64,000 nucleotides of DNA. It comes from Siderastrea siderea. Its lineage: Eukaryota > Cnidaria > Anthozoa > Scleractinia > Rhizangiidae. Positions 23,091 to 33,494 of the stretch are shown piece by piece (position 1 is the stretch's first letter; every line of letters starts with the position of its first letter). The notes beneath the pieces were generated by a model that was given only the letters and a program-made list of their open reading frames with translations, had not been told where the DNA came from and searched no databases. Made by a program: the position numbers and the translations under genes. Location: assembly GCA_964030785.1 (NCBI GenBank), contig OZ034969.1, positions 31,249,601 through 31,313,600 of the forward strand, written 5' to 3'.

Positions 23091-24458
23091 GACATTTCAG
23101 CGAACTAGAGTACGAGCATTTCCTCTCAAGATATACGGTCGAGCAGCGAAACACACAAGCTCAGACGAAAGCTTTCTTTCGTGGAATCCCTGCCGAAGCG
23201 GCAGGTTACTTTTGAACGAGCTAGCACTAGTCGTCCCATAAGACTACACTTTTTCTGTTTTCTTTTTTTTTTGTAATAAGAACCTTTTTTATATGTACGT
23301 TAAGACTAAGATTGGTCCAAATTTAAAAGATATGATAAGAACATACCCAGGCTGAGAGTTGGTTGGGTTGTCTCTCATTTGGTACACCTATTTACGCTCC
23401 TGTCCATATGTAATGGCCCTACTACTGGGATGAAATCCGAATTCCCACGTCGGTCACGACACACGCTACCATTCCTGACCACAAGAATTCCTGGTATGTG
23501 CTGTTTTCTCCCTAACAATGAAAAAAAATTCACATATTATAGTGACAACCTTATCCGTATGCTGCAAATAAATAAAGGGGACCGAAACAACGTTTCGTTT
23601 TGCTAACAAAGGATGTCACTCACGAGGATTGGGCACACGAGTGATCCAATTGATCACGATATTCTATTGGGGAGGGGAGGGAAGGGGGTTACGTTTTGAG
23701 CTTGATTTTCCTGGGAAGAGGGTTCATCGGGTTATTGCATTTTGACAGCTTGTTTTGATTTCTTTGCGCTACACTTGAGCCACTTAAGGTGGAGAGTTTC
23801 TTGTCGTTATTTTAAATCGAACTGATAAATATTTAGAAATAAGCTTTAAAACCCACAAGTTCACGTTTTTAACTTAACAGCCGTTTGATTGAGCAGAAAA
23901 ATAGAGAAATAAATTAAAGTTTCGATAGGTTAGTTTATGACAGATTTGTGGGGCAGGCAAAATAATGCCGACGCGAAGGGCCGCTCCCTTCGCGTCGGTC
24001 TCCTCGAAATTTCGCGTGCGCGCGTGTGTGTATTTCGCCCGCCACACAATCGCCATCGCCAAAATTAGAGACTACTCGCAGTCTAAGTTTATGATGTCAT
24101 AAGGTGGAAGAGGTCGCGAAAAAATCAACAAGGAACACAATTTTCACGCGCCACTTATTAGAGGACGTCAAAGACGTCGCCACGGCTTTGACGTCTGTTC
24201 ATAAAGACGTCTAGTGTAAAAACGGAAACGTCGTTAGGGACGTCCAACTAGAACAGTAGACTGAGCCGCGCACAATTTTTTTTTTCAAAATGAGAAGACT
24301 TGGTATGAGAGCTATCTCATACCTTGGTAATTTGGACAACCAAGTATTTCTATTGAAAACAGGTTATCTTAGGTCTCCAATTTAATAGTTAATTTGGATA
24401 GAGTGTGAATTTTTGAAGTAATCGTTTAGTTGCTAGCATGGGATTTCAGGCTAGCAAT
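23091..24458. other. Intronic spacer between the duplicated kinesin exon pairs
   Basis: No exon was recognised. It contains a hairpin CCGACGCGAAGGG/CCCTTCGCGTCGG near 23968-23998. A fragment AATTAGAGACTACTCGCAGT near 24064 matches the 36472-36543 palindrome. A cluster of GACGTC sites follows. Confidence 0.5.
24164..24244. promoter_or_regulatory. Cluster of five GACGTC palindromes
   Basis: GACGTC occurs at 24164, 24173, 24190, 24206 and 24239. GACGTC is the core of CREB/ATF sites, but only parts of these match the full TGACGTCA. The location is intronic and function is unproven. Confidence 0.3.
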
Positions 24459-24703
24459 ATTAGAATTTGAAGAGAGCTTTCAGGAAACCAACTAAAAGCC
24501 GCAAGTGAACTTGACTTGGTTTCCTAGAAATTCACCTCCAATTGTGAATGGAGGGTCAATTTCCACGAAAGAATCGGAAAATTCAAACTGAGTTGTCAAA
24601 TTTGCGCCGCGTTCTCATTCTTCCTTAGTGTGCATTTAGAGGCTGTTTTGTAGCAAGTTCTGTAGGCGATCAGTGAACACATGTTTTATTCTCCTGCAAA
24701 CAG

Positions 24704-24988
24704 ATCAGCAAGTATACTGGAGCAGATACTGAGCAGCTCAGGCAAGAATTTGAACAACAAAAAGAAATTTTTGAAGACGAAAAACGAAAACCTGTCCTGG
24801 AGGAGGAAAGAGTAAAAGCCGGAGAAGAAACACGCGTGACGCAATCCAAACTGAAGTACGTCACACTACAGCTTCAGCAAATAAACGCCGTCGTTGAAAA
24901 ACATAAAAGCGATCAGCAAGATCTCAGAATGAGTTGCTTGAAACTCGGAACAGCCATCGAATCAGCTATTAGGGAGGCAGCTAAACAG
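24704..24988 (+). CDS. KIFC3-like kinesin, coiled-coil exon (copy 2a)
   Basis: The 285-bp exon has acceptor CTCCTGCAAACAG and donor GTAACTG, phase 0. It codes for 95 residues: ISKYTGADTEQLRQEFEQQK, a long charged coiled-coil helix, then CLKLGTAIESAIREAAKQ. In kinesin-14 this is the dimerising stalk just before the neck. Confidence 0.85.
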
Positions 24989-25140
24989 GTAACTGAAATT
25001 CGTTTAGATTATGATCAGCTTTAGCGGTGTTACGGCGTCAGCTAGTTTAAATTTTAGGATAAAACACATTTCCAGGAATGACTTTATTTTTGCGATCACG
25101 TTTGGCTTTTCGGTCTCTAATTTTTTAATTTCACTCCCAG

Positions 25141-25437
25141 ATTGTTGAAAGGATCGAAGAAATTGATGCCAAAAATAAGGAGCTGGTGAGGAAGTATAAG
25201 AAAGAAATGACGCTCAGAAAAAAACTACATAATGAACTGGTGGAATTGAAGGGAAACATCAGAGTATACTGTAGAGTTCGGCCGGTGATAAAAGAAGATG
25301 GAGGTGGAACAAATGCTGAGAACGTTATAACGTTTGATGAGGACGACGATGCCATCTTGAAGGTGGAGAAGTCGAACGGGAAATGGATGCCGTTCGAGTT
25401 TGACAAGGTTTTCAGGCCTGAGTCCACTCAAGAACAG
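25141..25437 (+). CDS. KIFC3-like kinesin, neck and motor start (copy 2b)
   Basis: The 297-bp exon has acceptor TTTCACTCCCAG and donor GTAAAG, phase 0. It codes for the neck helix (VRKYKKEMTLRKKLHNELVE), the kinesin-14 neck/motor junction LKGNIRVYCRVRP, and then ITFDEDDDAIL and PFEFDKVFRPESTQEQ. The G-N residues before the first strand are the pair needed for minus-end directionality in this class. The junction and following acidic stretch most resemble the KIFC3 branch. Confidence 0.9.
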
Positions 25438-27117
25438 GTAAAGAACTAGTAAGGTTTAGTTTACGGTGCAAACCAACAAAAGACAAGCTAAGTTTGCAAA
25501 TTCGTGCTGGGAGATGCATGCTGGCGGTCCGGTTTGCGGACGCCGAAAAAAGTTTGAATATACGCTGGCAAGATATTTGTGTAGCGTTCATGCAGACCAC
25601 CTTTTATTTGCCAGCACGACTTTGAAAACGAATGGGATACATGCATAGCTTCGACAGTTGACCGTTAAAAAGGGGATTTCTTGCCCTTCTCGGAAATTTG
25701 TCGTCCTTAAATTTTATTACGACGGTATTCTTGTTGCAGGGCAAGAGAGAGGTCGAGTTAATGCACGGTCAACTGTCGAAATTGTACCCCCAGTAAAAAG
25801 TCCCTGTCGTTTGGCTGAATTAACTAGGACAGGGGACCTCGGAAATTTTGGGCTTTTAGCAATAACTCGCAAACAAGTAAGATAGCCCTCTCAAGGAGTT
25901 TCAGACTTGTGGGCCTGCATACGGCAAGAAAGCGCTGGCCGATCCTAGATCCACAATGTTTGAAGCACACAATGTAGACTACCGAAGACACGGCACTTCT
26001 AATCCTCCTCATACTCGTCCCCAGAGCTACGCGGCTTTTTTAAATTACGTCTCTTGTAGCTCTGGTAAAGGCCAAAATTTTAATTTTTTTGATTGGCCGA
26101 TTCAAACTGTATGCGCAGTAACGTTAAAACGTTTTGGCTTGGACGCATAACGTTTTATTTCCGGTTGAATTAATCAGGGCATTACATATAATTAATATAT
26201 TGACTTGATCAATTTCCGCGCAAAGAATGTGGCTTAGGGCAGATTAAGCGACCAAATATTGCTGTTTGGTTAAGCACGTAAGAATTCAAAGTGTTAGAGA
26301 TTGTCGCTAAATGCCAGCGATTCTTTTCTTGCTACAGTATTTTCTACAAAACTACAGCTTATCCGTAAATAAACTTAAATGTAACTGTCTCATCAACTTT
26401 TGTAGTGACCTCTTGATGTCGATGTTTAAAAACTTGGGCGCCAAATGCTTGTGGAAATTTTACATGGGGTAAAATGTAATACAGTGTAGCATTTAGTGGC
26501 GAAGCGATAAGTACACAGTTGACATTCTCACACGACAGAAACCAGATGAATATAATGCAATTCAGTATAACGCAAATGCAATACCTTTATTCAGGCAAGA
26601 TACAAATCCAAAACCCGTCAGCAAAATGCAGGGACAATCGTTCTTCTGAACAACTTCGGCACGAAAGGCACCTTCGTAAGTTTGTTCCTTTTAAAGCTCC
26701 AGGTTCTCCGCTAATTGCAGGAGATTTAGAGGGTCCCGAACAGCTTTTAGTCGATCTTAGATCGACTAATCCAGACTCGGTCGGCAGGAAATGTCATGCC
26801 CAGAGCTCCACGGACGAGAATAGAGCAGGTGCAATAGCAACTTAACGAATTAGACATGCACTACCGGATGTCGTGAATTTCACGACATCCGGTAATGGCT
26901 GATACCAGAGCCTGGCCATCCCGCCGCTGACCGAACAGATCGTAGGCTCTGGGAACGAGAATGAATCTTCCTTCACTTATTGCGAGCCTAGTTACATCAC
27001 GCATGACAATCAAACAGACAAAGGGGACTGAGTCGACCTCACCAGCACGCTCATTCTGGTGAAGTTTCAGTGTCAAATGACATATTTTTCAACTTGTGAT
27101 TATCCATGTTTTTGTAG
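25438..27117. other. Kinesin intron
   Basis: No exon was seen. It has the tail of the duplicated segment, repeat fragments with GTCCCCAGAGCTAC near 26018, and a 33-bp hairpin at 26862-26894. Confidence 0.5.
26862..26894. repeat. 33-bp perfect hairpin
   Basis: TACCGGATGTCGTGAA and TTCACGACATCCGGTA are exact inverted copies around one central base. Confidence 0.8.
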
Positions 27118-27222
27118 GTTTTTGAGGAAGTGAAGTCACTGGTCGTTTCGTGTATCGACGGGTACCATGTATGTATATTTGCGTACGGACAAACCGGAAG
27201 CGGCAAAACCTTTACTATGGAG
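27118..27222 (+). CDS. KIFC3-like kinesin, P-loop exon
   Basis: The 105-bp exon has acceptor GTTTTTGTAG and donor GTAGGG, phase 0. It codes for [20 protein letters not shown] and [23 protein letters not shown] is the kinesin Walker A nucleotide-binding loop, fully intact. Confidence 0.95.
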
Positions 27223-29129
27223 GTAGGGGCATCTACTGTTATAGCTTAAAGAGTATGCCAGAGAAATATTCGTGAAAATGTTGCGGTAGTTTATACAAGT
27301 GACTTGAATTTGGCCTGAAAATCGTCTGTAGGGAGTGAATTTGTGCTGTTTCCCCAGATTGCACTTACCCAAACTCATGCAACACGTGAACTCGGCCAAC
27401 ACGCGACAAAAGCGATGTAGCCGCCAAGTAACAAACATACAACTCGATCACCAAAAATACTCGTTTCCAGAAAGAACGGTTCTGAGGAAAAGAAACAAAT
27501 CAACCAAGTTAAACGAAACTACACTAATGAACTCTCGAATAAGATATATGCGGAAAAGAAGGACAACGTATACTTACCAATGATTTGCCTGACCTAAAAA
27601 CGATCAAAATAAAGTGCAACACTAGACGAAAAAGGTGTGACAAATAATGTAAAGAATGTAATAAATGTTGTTTAACCTGCGGCAACGAATGGTCTACGCA
27701 GGCTATCGTTGCGCTCGATATTGTGGGCAACGTCACAATTGTGTTGGTTATACAACTGCTTTTATGTTTGCGTTTGACGAAGAACTGAAAACGCAAGGCT
27801 AGACTTGTGTTGGACGTCTACATCTCCCAGGAAAAAGATAGTTTTGAGATTTTCTCTATACTTTGGCCTCGCTCAATTCTCGAGAGGGTACCAGTTGTCT
27901 GCCTTCTCACACGCTCAATTTTTAAGATGGCGATTAATTTTACCTCCTTGAAACGAAAACATTGCTCGTGCTGGATTAGACAAAGCACGAAGTGAGCAGT
28001 AATTGTACGCATCAGCCATTAAGCCATCTGACCATGATTTGTGGTCATAAAATATACCCCTACCGAGTTGTTTAGCACGAAATGAGCAGTGAGTAGTTAG
28101 CGCTTTTATTTGTTTTAACAATCATTGTAAAATTTTCACACCTGAATGGAAATACCGTACTACTACTACTACCACCACCACTACCACTACCACTACCACT
28201 ACCACTACCACTACCGCTACCGCTACCACTACCACTATCACTACCACTACCACTACCACTACCACTATCACTATCACTATCACTACCACTACCACTACCA
28301 CTACCGCTACTGCTACCGCTACCGCTACTGCTACTACTAAGTTGTGCCGCTTGGCGGCCATTGCCGCACCATTTGATCATGATCAATTTGATCACACTGC
28401 AAGGCAACTGAGCTATGAAGCTTAGTTTTTATTTGGAAAAACGTATAGTCCAGATCTCATCAGGGCTGCTTTGTTGAGCAAAATCAACCCAGTCAATCAA
28501 ATCAGTGGCAATTCGCTGATGTACCCGTAAGGACCCGTAAGTCGTGCACAAACTTCTCAGAAGCGTTCGACTGAATGTTTCCCCTAACTGTGCAAACGCG
28601 TACAAGTGTTGATTTAAGAGAGCCTTAAGGCACAGACCGTGGTTTTTGTTATACAAACAGAATTTTAGAGAACTCTAAAAAATGTTAGGTCGTGAAAAAA
28701 ATATATATAAGGGAACGAGATACAGCAAAACCTCCCAAATTCCTATTGAGAGTTACCAAAGTGTTAAAGAAAAATAAATCTAAACATAGGTAAAATATCG
28801 ATGAAGTGCTCCAAACAGCACATTTATCAGGCATTTCGGTAGCGATTACAACAGTGTCAAATCTAAAGCAGGGTGCACGTTTCACAGTCGCAAACCAGCA
28901 TGTGATACTGTACAAGGTTTGAAACAAAATCAGACCAAAGCGTTTGGTTCTCAGAATTGCAATAGTTCAAGTAACCCGATTTCGTTCCCAGGACCTACGA
29001 TTTTTTTCATAAGCGGAAAGGTTCCTTGGTGACCACTTGGAAAGCGGCCTCTGTTTGAGAGAGAACTGAAAAAGCTTGTTGAACGCATTCTCTAATATCC
29101 GATTACCGCTTGTTTATATCTATTTGCAG
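27223..29129. other. Kinesin intron containing a long microsatellite
   Basis: No exon was recognised in these 1.9 kb. The main feature is the trinucleotide/hexanucleotide tract at 28156-28338. Confidence 0.6.
28156..28338. repeat. (TACCAC)n / (TAC)n microsatellite
   Basis: 183 bp of TAC, CAC, TAT and CGC triplets, mostly TACCAC. It creates open frames of Ser-Gly, Val-Ala and Tyr-His repeats on both strands, which are artefacts. Confidence 0.95.
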
Positions 29130-29375
29130 GGTCCACCAAAAAACCCCGGGATCAACCAAAGGGCTCTTAAGTTATTATTTGTTGAAACACGTGAACGGGG
29201 CAACGATTGGCATTTTAGCATATTCGTCTCGATGATCGAGATCTACAACGAGAGGGTTCGTGACCTGCTCGGAAAAGAACCGACCGCTGAGCTTTACGTC
29301 AGGGAAGGAGAAGATGGCCCGTTTGTAGAAGGTCTCACCGACAAAAAGGTCAACAACATAGACGAACTGAACAAG
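29130..29375 (+). CDS. KIFC3-like kinesin, motor exon (L/Y-N-E region)
   Basis: The 246-bp exon has acceptor TCTATTTGCAG and donor GTAGGC, phase 0. It codes for GPPKNPGINQRALKLLFVE, then FVSMIEIYNERVRDLLGKEP, the conserved kinesin EIYNE..RDLL strand/helix, and FVEGLTDKKVNNIDELNK. Confidence 0.95.
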
Positions 29376-30384
29376 GTAGGCAACAAAGTGAATTTCGCTG
29401 TCGCTTTATTTTCACGTGCGCGAGGAAGCAAATTGAACGAGGTTCGCGTGTGTAAGTTAAATGAGAGACAATATATGAGTCGCTTGCGTCAAACAGTTGT
29501 CTGCGTTCAACTTTCTTCGTACGTATACTGTTCCTACTGCTTTGTTAGGAGTAGGGTGCAAGAAACACTGGCAAGCGAAGGGATACATATTTGAGGTATT
29601 TTGTCAAGGCAAAATAACCACATAATCGGCATGCAGCCTCGACTTTGGGAAGTTGCGTGATTGGCTCGTTGGTTCAAGAGTGCTCGGTAGTGTCACTCCC
29701 GAACATCCAGTTCCCGAACACTCCTGAACATTCCCAACATCCACTTTCTGCCGGTCCGAACATAAATCCATAAATTAATCAAGCAAAACAACATTGCAGA
29801 AGTGTGACCGCATCATCCCAAACCAAGCTTCCACATTCAATGAGAGTCACGTTCCCTCTTTCGTTGTCAAAGACAAATGATGGTTTCCTTCTGTTAGGGT
29901 TCTTTAGAAAAGAAACATTAATAACAACATAGATTCCCGGCGGCCTCGTGCTATTTATCATTTTGTTTGGTTAATAAAACACAGTTGAACCTCCCGTAAG
30001 GGACCACCCAAAATGTCAAGCCTAAGTGCATGGTCGCTTGTGGGAGGTGGTCGCATACGAGAGGTACGAACATCATTAATTTAAATTCATTCATTTAAAA
30101 ATTAATAACATCGGTGTCGTTTCTATCAATGAGAGACAAACGACACCAATCAAACTCTTTCTTGCAACTTGACACGAATAGTCACTTCAAGAAAAGACAT
30201 CAGTTTGACGTGACAAGGTTGCAGCTGATTCGCAGAACGCGCAAACTAATCTTTTAGGAATTTCTTGGTACCAGGTTTTTGTTGGATTTGATTGATAGTT
30301 TAATTGCTTCATCGACTTACTGATTGACTGACTGATGGACGGATGTATTCGTTGGATTGGTCGGCTGGTCGATGAAATGGATGG

Positions 30385-30455
30385 CAACCTCGTTCCCAGG
30401 ACTTTTTCCCTTTCCGCAAATTTAAAAAAGGGAAAAAGTCCTGGGAACGAGGTTG
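30385..30455. mobile_element. 71-bp palindromic MITE with 9-bp target-site duplication
   Basis: CAACCTCGTTCCCAGGACTT and its inverted copy form the two ends, with GGGAAAAAG inside. The 9-bp AATGGATGG lies directly on both sides (30376-30384 and 30456-30464). Longer members of the same family occur at 57375-57640 and, in part, at 46960. Confidence 0.9.
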
Positions 30456-30491
30456 AATGGATGGCTGACTGATTGATTTACTGACTGACTG

Positions 30492-30492
<1 letters not shown>

Positions 30493-30538
<46 letters not shown>

Positions 30539-30539
30539 T
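30493..30539. repeat. (GATT)n microsatellite at a splice acceptor
   Basis: About eleven GATT units end in GATTTACAG, so the repeat itself supplies the pyrimidine tract of the acceptor for the exon at 30544. Confidence 0.9.
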
Positions 30540-30543
30540 ACAG

Positions 30544-30673
30544 TTATTTGCCACTGGAAAAGCTAACCGAGCCATCGGGAAAACCAACATGAACGAGTAC
30601 TCGTCTCGTTCACACGCCATCCTCTGTGTAGAGGTGATCAGTGTGAACAAGACCACAGGCGACAGCAATAGAG
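30544..30673 (+). CDS. KIFC3-like kinesin, switch I exon
   Basis: The 130-bp exon has donor GTAAGA and ends in phase 1. It codes for LFATGKANRAIGKTNMNEYS and SRSHAILCVEVISV. NMNEYSSRSH is the kinesin switch I motif (consensus N..SSRSH). Confidence 0.95.
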
Positions 30674-31399
30674 GTAAGAATATCCAGTTACTTTTTTTCC
30701 CGAAGCTATTTTAAAAAGCACAAACCGCGAGTGTGACTGCTTGCACAAAACATCGCACAGTATAACATACCAAAAATAGTTGCAACACAAGTTTCTACAA
30801 AGATTAAAGCCCTTTTTTTCAGCGGCGCTCAGTGCAACACCGGTCTCGTTCCTAGACTCGGTCAGGGCTATCGTTAATCCTCGTTTCTCGATTCGCTGGA
30901 TAAGGGAAATGCGGGCTCTGGAAACGAGATTACAAACTTGTCCCGCAATGTCCCTGTGTGTATGCTTACCTTGCCCCCAGTCCTTTGTGCTCAACTGTAC
31001 CAGACAAATAGCCCTATTTACTGATAACTTCTCTCAGTTGCATTACAATACAATCAAACACTCATGCGCTCGTTAATTAGACTGTGTATAGTCGTCAAGA
31101 TAAATGGGAGAGGGACGCCCGTGATGTACCGTACAAGGGCCACGGGATTTTTTCCGGAATGTGTGGGAAGTGATTTGATTGGCTCTTACTTTCATACTAT
31201 TTTTTTCTCCTTTCTTTTCTTTGCTAACATGTGGATTTCAACGAAACAAAAATGTTCGGCTATTGTTTCTACATCTGGCCTACGCGTTAGATCGATAAGA
31301 ACTGTATATCATCCCGTTTTCTTGTAAGAGCAGCGAAGCATATTGAGTAACTGTGAGGCCACTAACAAACAACACTGCACGTATTTTTTCTTCCCCCAG
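30674..31399. other. Kinesin intron
   Basis: Contains repeat fragments with GGTCTCGTTCCTAGACTCGG-type ends near 30840. No exon was recognised. Confidence 0.5.
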
Positions 31400-31597
31400 G
31401 CAAGCTTAATCTGGTGGATCTGGCGGGAAGTGAGCGAGTCTCCAAGAGTGGAACTGAAGGAGCACGGATGAAAGAAGCTCAGAGTATTAACACTTCCCTT
31501 CTGTACCTGGGGAATGTGATCCAGTCTTTGAGAAACAAGACTTCTGGCATAACGTATAGAAACTCCAAGCTGACACGCCTTCTTAAAGAGTCGTTGG
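31400..31597 (+). CDS. KIFC3-like kinesin, switch II exon
   Basis: The 198-bp exon has acceptor TTCTTCCCCCAG and donor GTGAGT, phase 1 in and out. It codes for [20 protein letters not shown], containing the DLAGSE switch II motif. It then codes for the [15 protein letters not shown] helix and [13 protein letters not shown]. The pieces match the usual order in kinesin motors. Confidence 0.95.
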
Positions 31598-32226
31598 GTG
31601 AGTCCCGATTTATGTAGACCTGAAATAGCCGAGCAGCGGCGATGTCTCATGCGAACAACGGCACCTTTTACGTTATTATAGCAAACTGAAATTGCGTACA
31701 GTAAGCTACATTGCTATAAGTACAGTAGAAGTAAGGTAAAGTTGCAAACAGGCCTAGGCCTCAAGTAGACCACCTTGTGGTCCTTTCTAGATGGGATGCT
31801 GGTCTATCACAAAGTTACCCTTTTCTTTATTCCGATCTTCTGTTCGAAAGTGCTTTGAACCACCACACTACCGCGCCTCCATAATAGAAATACAATAATA
31901 AACAGAAATTCAAGGGGACAAGACCGGTGACTGTTACTCGGGCCAATTTCAAACGTGGAACTTTTCACCAACCGAATCTAATGCAAACGAGCAAAAGTTT
32001 TCGCACGTGAAAGGTTCAACGTTGAAACGTTTGAAACAGGCCTAACTATAGGGATACTCTTCGACCTAAAAAGTGGAGGATTGCACATGTCTGTGTAGCG
32101 TTTGTAACACAAATTCCGGTAAAATGTTGTTGAAAACTCCGTAACAGTCGCCCTTCTGTTCGTTTTCATTTATGAAGTCGTGTACATGAGTTAATCATCG
32201 TCATGTACTATCATTGCTACTTGCAG
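31598..32226. other. Last kinesin intron
   Basis: GTGAGT to TTGCAG, 629 bp, nothing else recognised. Confidence 0.6.
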
Positions 32227-32390
32227 GAGGGAATTCAAAAACCTTAATGGTTGTCCAGGTTGCTCCGGTAAAGAAAAATGTCAATGAGACTCTTTGCAGC
32301 CTCAACTTTGCCCAAAGAGTGAAAACTGTTGAGCGTGGACAAGCCACCAAACGACGTCACCAGGAAAAGAAGCTCAGAACTGTACCTTAA
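32227..32390 (+). CDS. KIFC3-like kinesin, last exon and stop
   Basis: The exon continues in phase 1 with GGNSKTLMVVQVAPVKKNVN, then ETLCSLNFAQRVKTVERG, the last motor helix. A short basic tail ends VP and TAA at 32388-32390. The motor therefore lies at the C terminus, as in minus-end-directed kinesin-14 motors, which move on microtubules and use an N-terminal coiled coil for dimerisation or cargo. All motor exons from 25141 on are intact and phase-compatible, coding for about 345 motor residues. The upstream exons and promoter lie left of 19.3 kb or were not found. Confidence 0.9.
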
Positions 32391-32405
32391 AAAAATGGTC
32401 ACTTC

Positions 32406-33316
32406 AGTAGTATAGAAAGGAGAGTTCTGCGCCGGGTGGAGAGGGTGGAGGTGATGTCATAATCCCCCAGAAGCTGACGTCATCACAAAAAACCTAAAAA
32501 TAGAACGGTTCTATGTCAGGGTGGAGGTGAATCGTAACTCTCCAGCAGTTGACGTCATCGCAAATAATCTAAAAATAGAACGGTTCTATGTCAGGGTGGA
32601 GGGATGGAGATGAATCGTAATTCTCCAGAGGTTGACGTCATCAAAATTAGTAATTAGTCATTTGGTTTTTTATTATAAAAATGATAAAAAATATTGTAAA
32701 CATCATTATCTTGAAGCAGTTGAAGAAGAAGTTTATTTCCCGAATACAATTAAAGCTTGAATTCATGTTTAAGTCAAATCAAAGTGGAAATTTGATAGTA
32801 GATAAAATTGAACTTGAAGCACAACTGCTGCGAAACAAAATAGCTAACATCGTTAAAGAAACTGATGCAGATTAGTGATATACGCTAAGAATGATGCTGC
32901 GTTCTCATCAGTTTCTTTGTTAAGTTTTATTAGATTGTAAGATAAAGATAACCTTTAATAAAAACGTCGTTAACAAACACTGGGAGGAGAGAAAACATAG
33001 TCAATCGTTTATTTTTATTTTCATTTTGCACGCTCATAATCTTTAGAAGGTAAAAACCTTCAGTGAAAAAGCTTTAACTGCCATTGTTTTGACTACAGGA
33101 ATCAATTAATCTTAATAGCCTGAATAGAAGTAAACAAAACCTTAACTTGTTTTTAACCTTTGTATTTGACGCCATTTAACTAATTTTGAATAACTCGTGT
33201 GTTGTTGTGTAGTATTTAATATGAGTTAGACTCACGATAGAATAATCTACTAAGAAGAAAACTGACAACACCTCCACCCTCTCCACCCGGCGCAGAACTC
33301 ACCTTTCTATACTACT
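32406..33316. mobile_element. TIR element directly behind the kinesin stop codon
   Basis: AGTAGTATAGAAAGGAGAGT at 32406 and its inverted copy at the right end form ~50-bp TIRs that continue through TCTGCGCCGGGTGGAGAGGG. The left part has about 2.5 copies of a ~78-bp tandem unit (AAAAATAGAACGGTTCTATG..). A 64-codon frame (32681-32875) has no known motif. AATAAA at 32957-32962 could serve as the kinesin polyadenylation signal, in which case the element supplies the 3' UTR. Confidence 0.8.
32475..32640. promoter_or_regulatory. Three perfect TGACGTCA (CRE) sites in tandem units
   Basis: TGACGTCA occurs at 32475-32482, 32550-32557 and 32633-32640, one per tandem unit, each followed by TC. It is the full palindromic consensus for CREB/ATF factors. 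Whether it is used is unknown. Confidence 0.5.
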
Positions 33317-33494
33317 CATTTCCTTTATCTTTAAACAATTCACTTACATCGTTTACGATTGTTTCTGTGGAGTGCTTGTGAACTAGCTGGATTAGCTAAG
33401 TGCACTTTCGCTTTAAATAATGGCATTTACAATTTTCCAGCGAACCATTTAAGCGCCTTCTAAGAAATCCCCCGATTAGAGACTAATTTAATTT

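Larger units (their letters stand above)
24459..25995. repeat. Segmental tandem duplication, copy 2 (intact)
   Basis: Counterpart of 21671-23090. This copy keeps the complete exon pair with the NIRVYCRVRP motor start. Confidence 0.85.
29376..30543. other. Kinesin intron with GATT microsatellite and MITE
   Basis: No exon was seen between the motor exons. The last 150 bp contain a palindromic MITE and a (GATT)n tract reaching the splice acceptor. Confidence 0.6.

Noticed and set aside
28072..28407. Ser-Gly, Val-rich and Tyr-His repeat proteins
   Set aside because: All three are translations of the TACCAC microsatellite inside a kinesin intron.
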